A DNA stretch of 64,000 nucleotides from Amblyomma americanum (Eukaryota > Arthropoda > Arachnida > Ixodida > Ixodidae): positions 62,001-126,000 of the forward strand of contig NW_027526648.1 in NCBI RefSeq assembly GCF_052857255.1, read 5' to 3'. The position numbers and the translations under genes are program-made. The notes under the pieces were generated by a model. That model saw nothing but the letters and a program-made list of their open reading frames with translations. It was not told where the DNA came from and ran no database searches. Positions 37,950 to 51,900 of the stretch are shown piece by piece (positions within the stretch are counted from its first letter, which is position 1; every line of letters begins with the position of its first letter).

Positions 37950-40900
37950 GATGTACCCCGTTGTTTTGAGCCGGAATACAAGTTTTCGTGTAGTTCTGAG
38001 AGAAAAAGTTTACGCCTTTTTCTCGTCTACTCTTCGACGACTTGTAAAATCGATGCTCGTGAATCTTGCTAGTTTCGACCTAAAACGATGTATCCCGTTG
38101 TTTTGAGCCGGAATACAAGTTTTCGCGCAGTTCTGAGAGAAAAAATTTACACCTTTCTCTCGAGTACTCTGACGACTTGTAAAATCGATGCTCGTGAATC
38201 TTGCTAGTTTCGATCTAAAACGATTTATCCCGTTGTTTTGAGCCGGAATACAAGTTTTCGTGCAGTTCTGAGAGAAAAAGTTTACACCTTTCTCTCGTCT
38301 ACTCTTCGACGACTTGTAAAATCGATGCTCGTGAATCTTGCTAGTTTCAATCTAAAACGATGTATTCCGTTGTTTTGAGCCGGAATCAAGTTTTCGCGCA
38401 GTTCTTAGAGAAAAAGTTTACACCTTTCTCTCGTCTACTCTTCGACGACTTGTAAAATCGATGCTCGTGAATCTTGCTAGTTTCGATCTAAAACAATGTA
38501 TCCCGTTTTTTTGAGCCGGTATACAAGTTTTCGCGCAGTTCTGAGAGAAAACGTTTACACCTTTCTCTCGTGTACTCTTCGACGACGTGTAAAATCGATG
38601 CTCGTGACTCTTGCTAGTTATGATCTAAAACGATGTATCCCGTTGTTTTGAGCCGGAATACAAGTTTTCGCGCAGTTCTGAGAGAAAAATTTACACCTTT
38701 CTCTCGTCTACTCTTCGACGACTTGTAAAATCAATGCTCGTATATCTTGCTAGTTTCGATCTACAACGATGTATCCCGTTGTTTTGAGCTGGAATAGAAG
38801 TTTTCGCGCAGTTCTGAGAGAAAACGTTTACACCTTTCTCTCGTGTACTCTTCGACGACGTGCAAAATCGATGCTCGTGAATCTTGCTGGTTTTGATCTA
38901 AAACGATGTATCCCGCTGTTTTGAGCCGGAATACAAGTTTTCGCGCAGTTCTGAGTGAAAAAGCTAACACCTTTCTCTCGTCTACTCTTCGACGACTTGT
39001 AATATCGATGCTCGTGAATCTTGCTAGTTTCGATCTAAAACGATGTAACCCGTTGTTCTGAGCCGGAATACAAGTTTTGGCGCAGTTCTGAGAGAAAACG
39101 TTTACACCTTTCTCTCGTCTACTCTTCGACGACTTGTAAAATCAATGCTCGTATATCTTGCTAGTTTCGATCTAAAACGATGTACCCCGTTGTTTTGAGC
39201 CGGAATACAAGTTTTCGCGCAGTTCTGAGAGAAAAAGTTTACACCTTTCTCTTGTCTACTCTTCGAAGACTTGTAAAATCGATGCCCGTGAATCTTGCTA
39301 GTTTCGATCCAAAACGATGTATCCAGTTGTTTTGAGCCGGAATACAAGTTTTCGCGCAGTTCATAGAGAAAAACTTTACACCTTTCTCTCGTCTACTCTT
39401 CGACGACTTGTAAAATCGATGCTCGTGAATCTTGCTAGTTTCGATCTAAAACGATGTATCCCGTTTTTTTGAGCCGGTATACAAGTTTTCGCGCAGTTCT
39501 GAGAGAAAACGTTTACACCTTTCTCTCGTGTACTCTTCGACGACGTGTAAAATCGATGCTCGTGACTCTTGCTAGTTATGATCTAAAACGATGTATCCCG
39601 TTGTTTTGAGCCGGAATACAAGTTTTCGCGCAGTTCTGAGAGAAACATATACACCTTTCTCTCGTCTACTCTTCGACGACTTGTAAAATCAATGCTCGTA
39701 TATCTTGCTAGTTTCGATCTACAACGATGTATCCCGTTGTTTTGAGTTGGAATAGAAGTTTTCGCGCAGTTCTGAGAGAAAAAGTTTACACCTTTCTCTC
39801 GTCTACTCTTCGAGGACTTGTAAAATCGATGCTCGTGAATCTTGCTAGTTTCGATCTAAAACGATGTATCCCGTTGTTTTGAGCCAGAATACAAGTTTTC
39901 GCGCAGTTATGAGAGAAAAAGTTTACACCTTTCTCTCGTCTACTCTTCGAGGACTTGTAAAATCGATGCCCATGAATCTTGCTAGTTTCGATCTAAAACG
40001 ATGTACCCCGTTGTTTTGAGCCGGAATACAAGTTTTCGTGTAGTTCTGAGAGAAAAAGTTTACGCCTTTTTCTCGTCTACTCTTCGACGACTTGTAAAAT
40101 CGATGCTCGTGAATCTTGCTAGTTTCGACCTAAAACGATGTATCCCGTTGTTTTGAGCCGGAATACAAGTTTTCGCGCAGTTCTGAGAGAAAAAATTTAC
40201 ACCTTTCTCTCGAGTACTCTGACGACTTGTAAAATCGATGCTCGTGAATCTTGCTAGTTTCGATCTAAAACGATTTATCCCGTTGTTTTGAGCCGGAATA
40301 CAAGTTTTCGTGCAGTTCTGAGAGAAAAAGTTTACACCTTTCTCTCGTCTACTCTTCGACGACTTGTAAAATCGATGCTCGTGAATCTTGCTAGTTTCGA
40401 TCTAAAACGATGTATTCCGTTGTTTTGAGCCGGAATACAAGTTTTCGCGCAGTTCTTAGAGAAAAAGTTTACACCTTTCTCTCGTCTACTCTTCGACGAC
40501 TTGTAAAATCGATGCTCGTGAATCTTGCTAGTTTCGATCTAAAACAATGTATCCCGTTTTTTTGAGCCGGTATACAAGTTTTCGCGCAGTTCTGAGAGAA
40601 AACGTTTACACCTTTCTCTCGTGTACTCTTCGACGACGTGTAAAATCGATGCTCGTGACTCTTGCTAGTTATGATCTAAAACGATGTATCCCGTTGTTTT
40701 GAGCCGGAATACAAGTTTTCGCGCAGTTCTGAGAGAAAAATTTACACCTTTCTCTCGTCTACTCTTCGACGACTTGTAAAATCAATGCTCGTATATCTTG
40801 CTAGTTTCGATCTACAACGATGTATCCCGTTGTTTTGAGCTGGAATAGAAGTTTTCGCGCAGTTCTGAGAGAAAACGTTTACACCTTTCTCTCGTGTACT

Positions 40901-42050
40901 CTTCGACGACGTGCAAAATCGATGCTCGTGAATCTTGCTGGTTTTGATCTAAAACGATGTATCCCGCTGTTTTGAGCCGGAATACAAGTTTTCGCGCAGT
41001 TCTGAGTGAAAAAGTTAACACCTTTCTCTCGTCTACTCTTCGACGACTTGTAATATCGATGCTCGTGAATCTTGCTAGTTTCGATCTAAAACGATGTAAC
41101 CCGTTGTTCTGAGCCGGAATACAAGTTTTGGCGCAGTTCTGAGAGAAAACGTTTACACCTTTCTCTCGTCTACTCTTCGACGACTTGTAAAATCAATGCT
41201 CGTATATCTTGCTAGTTTCGATCTAAAACGATGTACCCCGTTGTTTTGAGCCGGAATACAAGTTTTCGCGCAGTTCTGAGAGAAAAAGTTTACACCTTTC
41301 TCTTGTCTACTCTTCGAAGACTTGTAAAATCGATGCCCGTGAATCTTGCTAGTTTCGATCCAAAACGATGTATCCAGTTGTTTTGAGCCGGAATACAAGT
41401 TTTCGCGCAGTTCATAGAGAAAAACTTTACACCTTTCTCTCGTCTACTCTTCGACGACTTGTAAAATCGATGCTCGTGAATCTTGCTAGTTTCGATCTAA
41501 AACGATGTATCCCGTTTTTTTGAGCCGGTATACAAGTTTTCGCGCAGTTCTGAGAGAAAACGTTTACACCTTTCTCTCGTGTACTCTTCGACGACGTGTA
41601 AAATCGATGCTCGTGACTCTTGCTAGTTATGATCTAAAACGATGTATCCCGTTGTTTTGAGCCGGAATACAAGTTTTCGCGCAGTTCTGAGAGAAACATA
41701 TACACCTTTCTCTCGTCTACTCTTCGACGACTTGTAAAATCAATGCTCGTATATCTTGCTAGTTTCGATCTACAACGATGTATCCCGTTGTTTTGAGTTG
41801 GAATAGAAGTTTTCGCGCAGTTCTGAGAGAAAAAGTTTACACCTTTCTCTCGTCTACTCTTCGAGGACTTGTAAAATCGATGCTCGTGAATCTTGCTAGT
41901 TTCGATCTAAAACGATGTATCCCGTTGTTTTGAGCCAGAATACAAGTTTTCGCGCAGTTATGAGAGAAAAAGTTTACACCTTTCTCTCGTCTACTCTTCG
42001 AGGACTTGTAAAATCGATGCCCATGAATCTTGCTAGTTTCGATCTAAAAC
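37950..42050. repeat. 2,050/2,051-bp (15-monomer) tandem duplication
   Basis: Copy 1 is 37950-39999 and copy 2 is 40000-42050, both beginning with GTACCCCG. Shared rare variants include AGAAACATATACACC (about 39642, 41693), GTTCATAGAGAAAAAC, GAGTTGGAATAG and GACTCTTGCTAGTTATGATC. Differences noted: one base missing at about 38391 in copy 1, TTTCAATC versus TTTCGATC (about 38346, 40397), and AAGCTAACACC versus AAGTTAACACC. At the end of copy 1 a monomer ending in GCCCATGAATC runs into GTACCCC; after copy 2 the same monomer runs into GTATCCCGTTTTTTTG. Confidence 0.92.
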
Positions 42051-45000
42051 GATGTATCCCGTTTTTTTGGGCCGGAATACAAGTTTTCGCGCAGTTCTGA
42101 GAGAAAAAGTTTACACCTTTCTCTCGTCTACTCTTCGAGGACTTCTAAAATCTATGCTCGTGAATCTTGCTAGTTTCGATCTAAAACGCTGATTCCCTTT
42201 GTTTTGAGCCGGAATACAAGTTTTCGCGCAGTTTTGAGAGAGAAAGTTTACACCTTTCTCTCGACTACTATTCGACGACTTGTAAAATCGATGCTCGTGA
42301 ATCTTGCTAGTTTCGACCTAAAACGATGTATCTCGTTGTTTTGAGATGGAATACAAGTTTTCGCGCAGATCTGAGAGAAAAAGTTTACACCTTTCTCTCG
42401 TCTACTCTTCGACGACTTGTAAAATTGGTGCTCGTGAATCTTGCTAGTTTCGATCGAAAACGATCAATCCCGTTGTTTTTAGCCGGAATACAAGTTTTCG
42501 CGCTGTTCTGAGAGAAAACGTTTACACCTTTCTCTCGTCGACTATTCGACGACTTGTAAATTCGATGCTCGTGAATCTTGCTGGTTTTGATCTAAAACGA
42601 TGTATCCGTTGTTTTGAGCCGGAATACAAGTTTTCGCGCAGTTCTTAGAGAAAAAGTTTACACCTTTCTCTGGTCTACTCTTCGCCGACTTGTAATATCG
42701 ATGCTCGTGAATCTTGCTAGTTTCGATCTAAAACGATGTAACCCGTTGTTCTGAGCCGGAAAAGTTTTCGCGCAGTTCTGAGAGAACAATTTACACCTTT
42801 CTCTCGTCTACTCTTCGACGACTTGTAAAATCAATGCTCGTATATCGTGCTAGTTTCGATTTACAACGATGTATATAGTTGTTTTGAGCTGGAATAGAAG
42901 TTTTCGCGCAGTTCTGAGAGAAAAAGTTTACACCTTTCTCTCGTCTACTCTTCGAGGACTTGTAAAATCGATGCTTGTGAATCTTGCTAGTTTCGATCTA
43001 AAACGGTGTATCCCGTTTTTTTGAGCTGGAATACAAGTTTTCGCGCAGTTCTGAGAGAAAGTTTACACCTTTCTCTCGTCTACTCTTCGAGGACTTGTAA
43101 AATCGATGCTCGTGAATCTTGCTAGTTTCGATCTAAAACGATGAATCCCGTTGTTTTGAGCCGGAATACAAGTTTTCGCGCAGTTCTGAGAGAGAAAGTT
43201 TACACCTTTCTCTCGACTACTATTCGACGACTTGTAAAATCGATGCTCGTGAATTTTGCTAGTTTCGACCTAAAACGATGTATCTCGTTGTTTTGAGATG
43301 GAATACAAGTTTTCGCGAAGTTCTGAGAGAAAAAGTTTACACCTTTCTCTCGTCTACTCTTCGACGACTTGTAAAATTGGTGCTCGTGAATCTTGCTAGT
43401 TTCGATCTAAAACGATGAATCCCGTTGTTTTGAGCCGGAATACAAGTTTTCGCGCAGTTCTGAGAGAAAATTTTACACCTTTCTCTCGTCCACTATTCGA
43501 CGACTTGTAAATTCGATGCTCGTGAATCTTGCTGGTTTCGATCTAAAACGATGTATCCGTTGTTTTGAGCCGGAATACAAGTTTTCGCGCAGTTCTTAGA
43601 GAAAAAGTTTACACCTTTCTCTCGTCTACTCTTCGACGACTTGTAAAATCGATGCTCGTGAATCTTGCTAGTTTCGATCTAAAACGATGTATCCCGTTTT
43701 TTTGAGCCGGTATACAAGTTTTCGCGCAGTTCTGAGAGAAAACTTTTACACCTTTCTCTCGTGTACTCTTCGACGACGTGTAAAATCGATGCTCGTGAAT
43801 CTTGCTAGTTTCGATCTAAAACGATGTATCCCGTTGTTTTGAGCCGGAATACAAGTTTTCGCGCAGTTCTGAGAGAAAAAGTTAACACCTTTCTCTCGTC
43901 TACTCTTCAACGACTTGTAATATCGATGCTCGTGAATCTTGCTAGTTTCGATCTAAAACGATGTACCCCGTTGTTTTGAGCCGGAATACAAGTTTTCGTG
44001 CAGTTCTGAGAGAAAAAGTTTACACCTTTTTCTCGTCTACTCTTCGACGACTTGTAAAATCGATGCTCGTGAATCTTGCTAGTTTCGACCTAAAACGTGG
44101 TATCCCGTTGTTTTGAGCCGGAATACAAGTTTTCGCGCAGTTCTGAGAGAAAACGTTTACACCTTTCTCTCGAGTACTCTGACGACTTGTAAAATCGATG
44201 CTCGTGAATCTTGCTAGTTTCGATCTACAACGATGTATCCGGTTGTTTTGAGCTGAAATAGAAGTTTTCGCGCAGATCTGAGAGAAAAAGTTTACACCTT
44301 TCTCTCGTCTACTCTTCGACGACTTGTAAAATTGGTGCTCGTGAATCTTGCTAGTTTCGATCTAAAACGATGAATCCCGTTGTTTTGAGCCGGAATACAA
44401 GTTTTCGCGCAGTTCTGAGAAAAAGTTTGCACCTTTCTCTCGTCTACTCTTCAACGACTTGTAATATCGATGCTCGTGAATCTTGCTAGTTTCGATCTAC
44501 AACGATGTATCCGGTTGTTTTGAGCTGAAATAGAAGTTTTCGCGCAGATCTGAGAGAAAAAGTTTACACCTTTCTCTCGTCTACTCTTCGACGACTTGTA
44601 AAATTGGTGCTCGTGAATCTTGCTAGTTTCGATCTAAAACGATGAATCCCGTTGTTTTGAGCCGGAATACAAGTTTTCGCGCAGTTCTGAGAGAAAAAGT
44701 TTACACCTTTCTCTCGTCTACTCTTCAACGACTTGTAATATCGATGCTCGTGAATCTTGCTAGTTTCGATCTAAAACGATGTACCCCGTTGTTTTGAGCC
44801 GGAATATAAGTTTTCGTGTAGTTCTGAGAGAAAAAGTTTACGCCTTTTTCTCGTCTACTCTTCGACGACTTGTAAAATCGATGCTCGTGAATCTTGCTAG
44901 TTTCGACCTAAAACGATGTATCCCGTTGTTTTGAGCCGGAATACAAGTTTTCGCGCAGTTCTGAGAGAAAAAGTTTACACCTTCTCTCGAGTACTCTGAC

Positions 45001-48000
45001 GACTTGTAAAATCGATGCTCGTGAATCTTGCTAGTTTCGATCTAAAACGATTTATCCCGTTGTTTTGAGCCGGATTACAAGTTTTCGTGCAGTTCTGAGA
45101 GAAAAAGTTTACACCTTTCTCTCGTCTACTCTTCGACGACTTGTAAAATCGATGCTCGTGAATCTTGCAAGTTTCGATCTAAAACGATGTATTCCGTTGT
45201 TTTGAGCCGGAATACAAGTTTTCGCGCAGTTCTTAGAGAAAAAGTTTACACCTTTCTCTCGTCTACTCTTCGACGACTTGTAAAATCGATGCTCGTGAAT
45301 CTTGCTAGTTTCGATCTAAAACGATGTATCCCGTTGTTTTGAGCCGGAATACAAGCTTTCGCGCAGTTCTGAGAGAAAAAGTTTACACCTTTCTCTCGTG
45401 TACTCTTCGAAGACATGTAAAATCGATGCCCATGAATCTTGCTAGTTTCGATCTAAAACGATGTATCTGGTTGTTTTGAGCCGGAATACAAGTTTTCGCG
45501 CAGTTCTGAGAGAAAAAGTTTACACCTTTCTCTCGTCTACTCTTCGAGGACTTGTAAAATCGATGCTCCTGAATCTTGCTAGTTTCGATCTAAAACGATG
45601 AATCCGGTTGTTTTGAGCCGGAATACAAGTTTTCGCGCCGTTCTGAGAGAGAAAGTTTACACCTTTCTCTCGACTACTATTCGACGACTTGTAAAATCGA
45701 TGCTCGTGAATCTTGCTAGTTTCGATCTAAAACGATTAATCCCGTTGTTTTGAGCCGGTATACAAGTTTTCGCGCAGTTCTGAGAGAAAACGTTTACACC
45801 CTTCTCTCGTGTACTCTTCGACGACGTGCAAAATCGATGCTCGTGAATCTTGCTGGTTTTGATCTAAAACGATGTATCCCGTTGTTTTGAGCCGGAATAC
45901 AAGTTTTCGCGCAGTTCTGAGAGAAAAAGTTTACACCTTTCTCTCGTCTACTCTTCGACGACTTGTAATATCGATGCTCGTGAATCTTGCTAGTTTCGAT
46001 CTAAAACGATGTAACCCGTTGTTCTGAGTCGGAATACAAGTTTTGGCGCAGTTCTGAGAGAAAACGTTTACACCTTTCTCTCGTCTACTCTTCGACGACT
46101 TGTAAAATTAATGCTCGTATATCTTGCTAGTTTCAAACTAAAACGATGTATCCCGTTGTTTTGAGCCGGAATACAAGTTTTCGCGCAGTTCTGAGAGAAA
46201 AAGTTTACACCTTTCTCTTGTCTACTCTTCGAAGACTTGTAAAATCGATGCCCGTGAATCTTGCTAGTTTCAATCCAAAACGATGTATCCAGTTGTTTTG
46301 AGCCGGAATACAAGTTTTCGCGCAGTTCTGAGAGAAAAAGTTTACAGCTTTCTCTCGTCTACTCTTCGACGACTTGTAAAATCGATGCTCGTGAATCTTG
46401 CTAGTTTCGAGCTAAAACGATGTATCCCGTTGTTTTGAGACGGAATACAAGTTTTCGCGCAGTTCTGAAAGAAAACGTTTACACATTTCTCTCGTCTACT
46501 CTTCGATGACCTGTAAAATCGATGTTCCTGAATCTTGCTAGTTTCGATCTAAAACGATGTATTTCGTTGTTTTGAGCCGGAATACAAGTTTTCGCGCAGT
46601 TCTGAGAGAAAAAGTTTACACCTTTCTCTCGTCCACTCTTCGACGACTTGTAACATCGATGCTCGTGAATCTTGCTAGTTTCGATCTAAAACGATGTATC
46701 TCGTTGTTTTGAGCCGTAATGCAAGTTTTCGCGCAGTTCTGAGAGAAAAAGTTTACACGTTTCTCTCGTCTACTCTTCGGCGACTTGTAAAATCGATGCT
46801 CTTGAATCTTGCTTGTTTCGACCTAAACGATGTATCTCGTTGTTTTGATCCGGAATACAAGTTTTCGCGCAGTTCTGAGAGAAAAAGTTTACACCTTTCT
46901 ATCGTGTACTCTTCGACGACTTGTAAAATCGATGCTCGTGAATCTTGCTAGTTTCGATCTAAAACGATGTATCCCGTTGTTTTGAGCCAGAATACAAGTT
47001 TTCGCGCAGTTATGAGAGAAAAAGTTTACACCTTTCTCTCGTCTACTCTTCGAGGACTTGTAAAATCGATGCCCATGAATCTTGCTAGTTTCGATCTAAA
47101 ACGATGTATCCCGTTTTTTTGAGCCGGAATACAAGTTTTCGCGCAGTTCTGAGAGAAAAAGTTTACACCTTTCTCTCGTCTACTCTTCGAGGACTTGTAA
47201 AATCTATGCTCGTGAATCTTGCTAGTTTCGATCTAAAACGATGTATCTGGTTGTTTTGAGATGGAATACAAGTTTTCGCGCAGATCTGAGAGAAAAAGTT
47301 TACACCTTTCTCTCGTCTACTCTTCGACGACTTGTAAAATTGGTGCTCGTGAATCTTGCTAGTTTCGATGTAAAACGATGAATCCCGTTGTTTTGAGCCG
47401 GAATACAAGTTTTCGCGCAGTTCTGAGAGAAAAAGTTTACACCTTTCTCTCGTCTACTCTTCAACGACTTGTAATATCGATGCTCGTGAATCTTGCTAGT
47501 TTCGATCTAAAACGATGTACCCCGTTGTTTTGAGCCGGAATACAAGTTTTCGTGTAGTTCTGAGAGAAAACGTTTACGCCTTTTTCTCGTCTACTCTTCG
47601 ACGACTTGTAAAATCGATGCTCGTGAATCTTGCTAGTTTCGACCTAAAACGATGTATCCCGTTGTTTTGAGCCGGAATACAAGTTTTCGCGCAATTTTGA
47701 GAGAAAAAGTTTACACCTTTCTCTCGAGTACTCTGACGACTTGTAAAATCGATGCTCGTGAATCTTGCTAGTTTCGATCTAAAACGATTTATCCCGTTGT
47801 TTTGAGCCGGAATACAAGTTTTCGTGCAGTTCTGAGAGAAAAAGTTTACACCTTTCTCTCGTCTACTCTTCGACGACTTGTAAAATCGATGCTCGTGAAT
47901 CTTGCTAGTTTCGATCTAAAACGATGTATTCCGTTGTTTTGAGCCGGAATACAAGTTTTCGCGCAGTTCTTAGAGAAAAAGTTTACACCTTTCTCTCGTC

Positions 48001-48953
48001 TACTCTTCGACGACTTGTAAAATCGATGCTCGTGAATCTTGCTAGTTTCGATCTAAAACGATGTATCCCGTTGTTTTGAGCCGGAATACAAGCTTTCGCG
48101 CAGTTCTGAGAGAAAAAGTTTACACCTTTCTCTCGTGTACTCTTCGAAGACATGTAAAATCGATGCCCATGAATCTTGCTAGTTTCGATCTAAAACGATG
48201 TATCCCGTTTTTTTGAGCCGGTATACAAGTTTTCGCGCAGTTCTGAGAGAAAACGTTTACACCTTTCTCTCGTGTACTCTTCGACGACGTGTAAAATCGA
48301 TGCTCGTGACTCTTGCTAGTTATGATCTAAAACGATGTATCCCGTTGTTTTGAGCCGGAATACAAGTTTTCGCGCAGTTCTGAGAGAAAAAGTTTCCACC
48401 TTTCTCGTCTACTCTTCGACGACTTGTAAAATCAATGCTCGTATATCTTGCTAGTTTCGATCTACAACGATGTATCCCGTTGTTTTGAGCTGGAATAGAA
48501 GTTTTCGCGCAGTTCTGAGAGAAAACGTTTACACCTTTCTCTCGTGTACTCTTCGACGACGTGCAAAATCGATGCTCGTGAATCTTGCTGGTTTTGATCT
48601 AAAACGATGTATCCCGTTGTTTTGAGCCGGAATACAAGTTTTCGCGCAGTTCTGAGTGAAAAAGTTAACACCTTTCTCTCGTCTACTCTTCGACGACTTG
48701 TAATATCGATGCTCGTGAATCTTGCTAGTTTCGATCTAAAACGATGTAACCCGTTGTTCTGAGCCGGAATACAAGTTTTGGCGCAGTTCTGAGAGAAAAC
48801 GTTTACACCTTTCTCTCGTCTACTCTTCGACGACTTGTAAAATCAATGCTCGTATATCTTGCTAGTTTCGATCTAAAACGATGTATCCCGTTGTTTTGAG
48901 CCGGAATACAAGTTTTCGCGCAGTTCTGAGAGAAAACGTTTACACCTTTCTCT
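42051..48953. repeat. Mixed segment holding distant copies of other blocks
   Basis: About 50 monomers. About 42.3-44.3 kb follows the 22.6-24.6 kb order and also matches 57.9-59.45 kb, including a private AACGTGGTATCCC at about 44096 and 59415. About 44.2-45.0 kb contains a short tandem echo of the GTATCCGG/GAGCTGAAATAG and GAATCCC pair. The segment from about 46.3 to 48.0 kb matches 36.6-38.4 kb at an offset of about 9,700. About 47.5-48.9 kb matches 62.0-63.4 kb (offset 14,502). Small deletions cluster here, for example near 42763, 43056, 44418, 44983 and 48403. Confidence 0.78.
46419..46965. repeat. Second copy of the diverged-monomer pocket
   Basis: This repeats the private variants of 36722-37264 (CGATGACCTG, GTATTTCG, GAGCCGTAATGCAAG, CTTCGGCGAC, CTTGCTTGTTTCG, CCTAAACG, TTTTGATCCGG). 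It keeps the full CTTGCTAG where the left copy has lost four bases, which shifts the offset from 9,697 to 9,701. Confidence 0.85.
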
Positions 48954-51900
48954 CGTCTACTCTTCGACGACTTGTAAAATCAATGCTCGTATATCTTGCT
49001 AGTTTCGATCTACAACGATGTATCCCGTTGTTTCGAGCTGGAATAGAAGTTTTCGCGCAGTTCTGAGAGAAAACGTTTACACCTTTCTCTCGTCTACTCT
49101 TCGACGACTTGTAAAATCGATGCTCGTGAATCTTGCTAGTTTCGATCTAAAACAATGTATCCCGTTTTTTTGAGCCGGTATACAAGTTTTCGCGCAGTTC
49201 TGAGAGAAAACCTTTACACCTTTCTCTCGTGTACTCTTCGACGACGTGTAAAATCGATGCTCGTGACTCTTGCTAGTTATGATCTAAAACGATGTATCCC
49301 GTTGTTTTGAGCCGTAATACAAGTTTTCGCGCAGTTCTGAGAGAAAAATTTACACCTTTCTCTCGTCTACTCTTCGACGACTTGTAAAATCAATGCTCGT
49401 ATATCTTGCTAGTTTCGATCTACAACGATGTATCCCGTTGTTTTGAGCTGGAATAGAAGTTTTCGCGCAGTTCTGAGAGAAAAAGTTTACACATTTCTCT
49501 CGTCTACTCTTCGAGGACTTGTAAAATCGATGCTCGTGAATCTTGCTAGTTTCGATCTAAAACGATGTATCCCGTTGTTTTGAGCCAGAATACAAGTTTT
49601 CGCGCAGTTATGAGAGAAAAAGTTTACACCTTTCTCTCGTCTACTCTTCGAGGACTTGTAAAATCGATGCCCATTAATCTTGCTAGTTTCGATCTAAAAC
49701 GATGTATCCCGTTTTTTTGAGCCGGAATACAAGTTTTCGCGCAGTTCTGAGAGAAAAAGTTTACACCTTTCTCTCGTCTACTCTTCGAGGACTTGTAAAA
49801 TCTATGCTCGTGAATCTTGCTAGTTTCAATCTAAAACGATGAATCCCTTTGTTTTGAGCCGGAATACAAGTTTTCGCGCAGTTTTGAGAGAGAAAATTTG
49901 CACCTTTCTCTCGACTACTATTCGACGACTTGTAAAATCGATGCTCGTGAATCTTGCTAGTTTCGACCTAAAACGATGTATCTCGTTGTTTTGAGATGGA
50001 ATACAAGTTTTCGCGCAGATCTGAGAGAAAAACTTTACACCTTTCTCTCGTCTACTCTTCGACGACTTGTAAAATTGGTGCTCGTGAATCTTGCTAGTTT
50101 CGATGGAAAACGATGAATCCCGTTGTTTTGAGCCGGAATACAAGTTTTCGCGCTGTTCTGAGAGAAAACGTTTACACCTTTCTCTCGTCGACTATTCGAT
50201 GACTTGTAAATTCGATGCTCGTGAATCTTGCTGGTTTCGATCTAAAACGATGTATCCGTTGTTTTGAGCCGGAATACAAGTTTTCGCGCAGTTCTGAGAG
50301 AAAAAGTTTACACCTTTCTCTCGTCTACTCTTCGAGGACTTGTAAAATCTATGCTCGTGAATCTTGCTAGTTTCGATCTAAAACGATGAATCCCTTTCTT
50401 TTGAGCCGGAATACAAGTTTTTGCGCAGTTTTGAGAGAGAAAGTTTACACCTTTCTCTCGACTACTATTCGACGACTTGTGAAATCGATGCTCGTGAATC
50501 TTGCTAGTTTCGACCTAAAACGATGTATCTGGTTGTTTTGAGATGGAATACAAGTTTTCGCGCAGATCTGAGAGAAAAAGTTTACACCTTTCTCTCGTCT
50601 ACTCTTCGACGACTTGTAAAATTGGTGCTCGTGAATCCTGCTAGTTTCGATCCAAAACGATGAATCCCGTTGTTTTGAGCCGGAATACAAGTTTTCGCGC
50701 AGTTCTGAGAGAAAAAGTTTACACCTTTCTCTCGTCTACTCTTCAACGACTTGTAATATCGATGCTCGTGAATCTTGCTAGTTTCGATCTAAAACGATGT
50801 ACCCCGTTGTTTTGAGCCGGAATACAAGTTTTCGTGTAGTTCTGAGAGAAAACGTTTACGCCTTTTTCTCGTCTACTCTTCGACGACTTGTAAAATCAAT
50901 GCTCGTATATCTTGCTAGTTTCGATTTACAACGATGTATCCCGTTGTTTCGAGCTGGAATAGAAGTTTTCGCGCAGTTCTGAGAGAAAACGTTTACACCT
51001 TTCTCTCGTCTACTCTTCGACGACTTGTAAAATCGATGCTCGTGAATCTTGCTAGTTTCGATCTAAAACAATGTATCCCGTTTTTTTGAGCCGGTATACA
51101 AGTTTTCGCGCAGTTCTGAGAGAAAACCTTTACACCTTTCTCTCGTGTACTCTTCGACGACGTGTAAAATCGATGCTCGTGACTCTTGCTAGTTATGATC
51201 TAAAACGATGTATCCCGTTGTTTTGAGCCGTAATACAAGTTTTCGCGCAGTTCTGAGAGAAAAATTTACACCTTTCTCTCGTCTACTCTTCGACGACTTG
51301 TAAAATCAATGCTCGTATATCTTGGTAGTTTCGATCTACAACGATGTATCCCGTTGTTTTGAGCTGGAATAGAAGTTTTCGCGCAGTTCTGAGAGAAAAA
51401 GTTTACACATTTCTCTCGTCTACTCTTCGAGGACTTGTAAAATCGATGCTCGTGAATCTTGCTAGTTTCGATCTAAAACGATGTATCCCGTTGTTTTGAG
51501 CCAGAATACAAGTTTTCGCGCAGTTATGAGAGAAAAAGTTTACACCTTTCTCTCGTCTACTCTTCGAGGACTTGTAAAATCGATGCCCATTAATCTTGCT
51601 AGTTTCGATCTAAAACGATGTATCCCGTTTTTTTGAGCCGGAATACAAGTTTTCGCGCAGTTCTGAGAGAAAAAGTTTACACCTTTCTCTCGTCTACTCT
51701 TCGAGGACTTGTAAAATCAATGCTCGTGAATCTTGCTAGTTTCAATCTAAAACGATGAATCCCTTTGTTTTGAGCCGGAATACAAGTTTTCGCGCAGTTT
51801 TGAGAGAGAAAGTTTGCACCTTTCTCTCGACTACTATTCGACGACTTGTAAAATCGATGCTCGTGAATCTTGCTAGTTTCGACCTAAAACGATGTATCTC

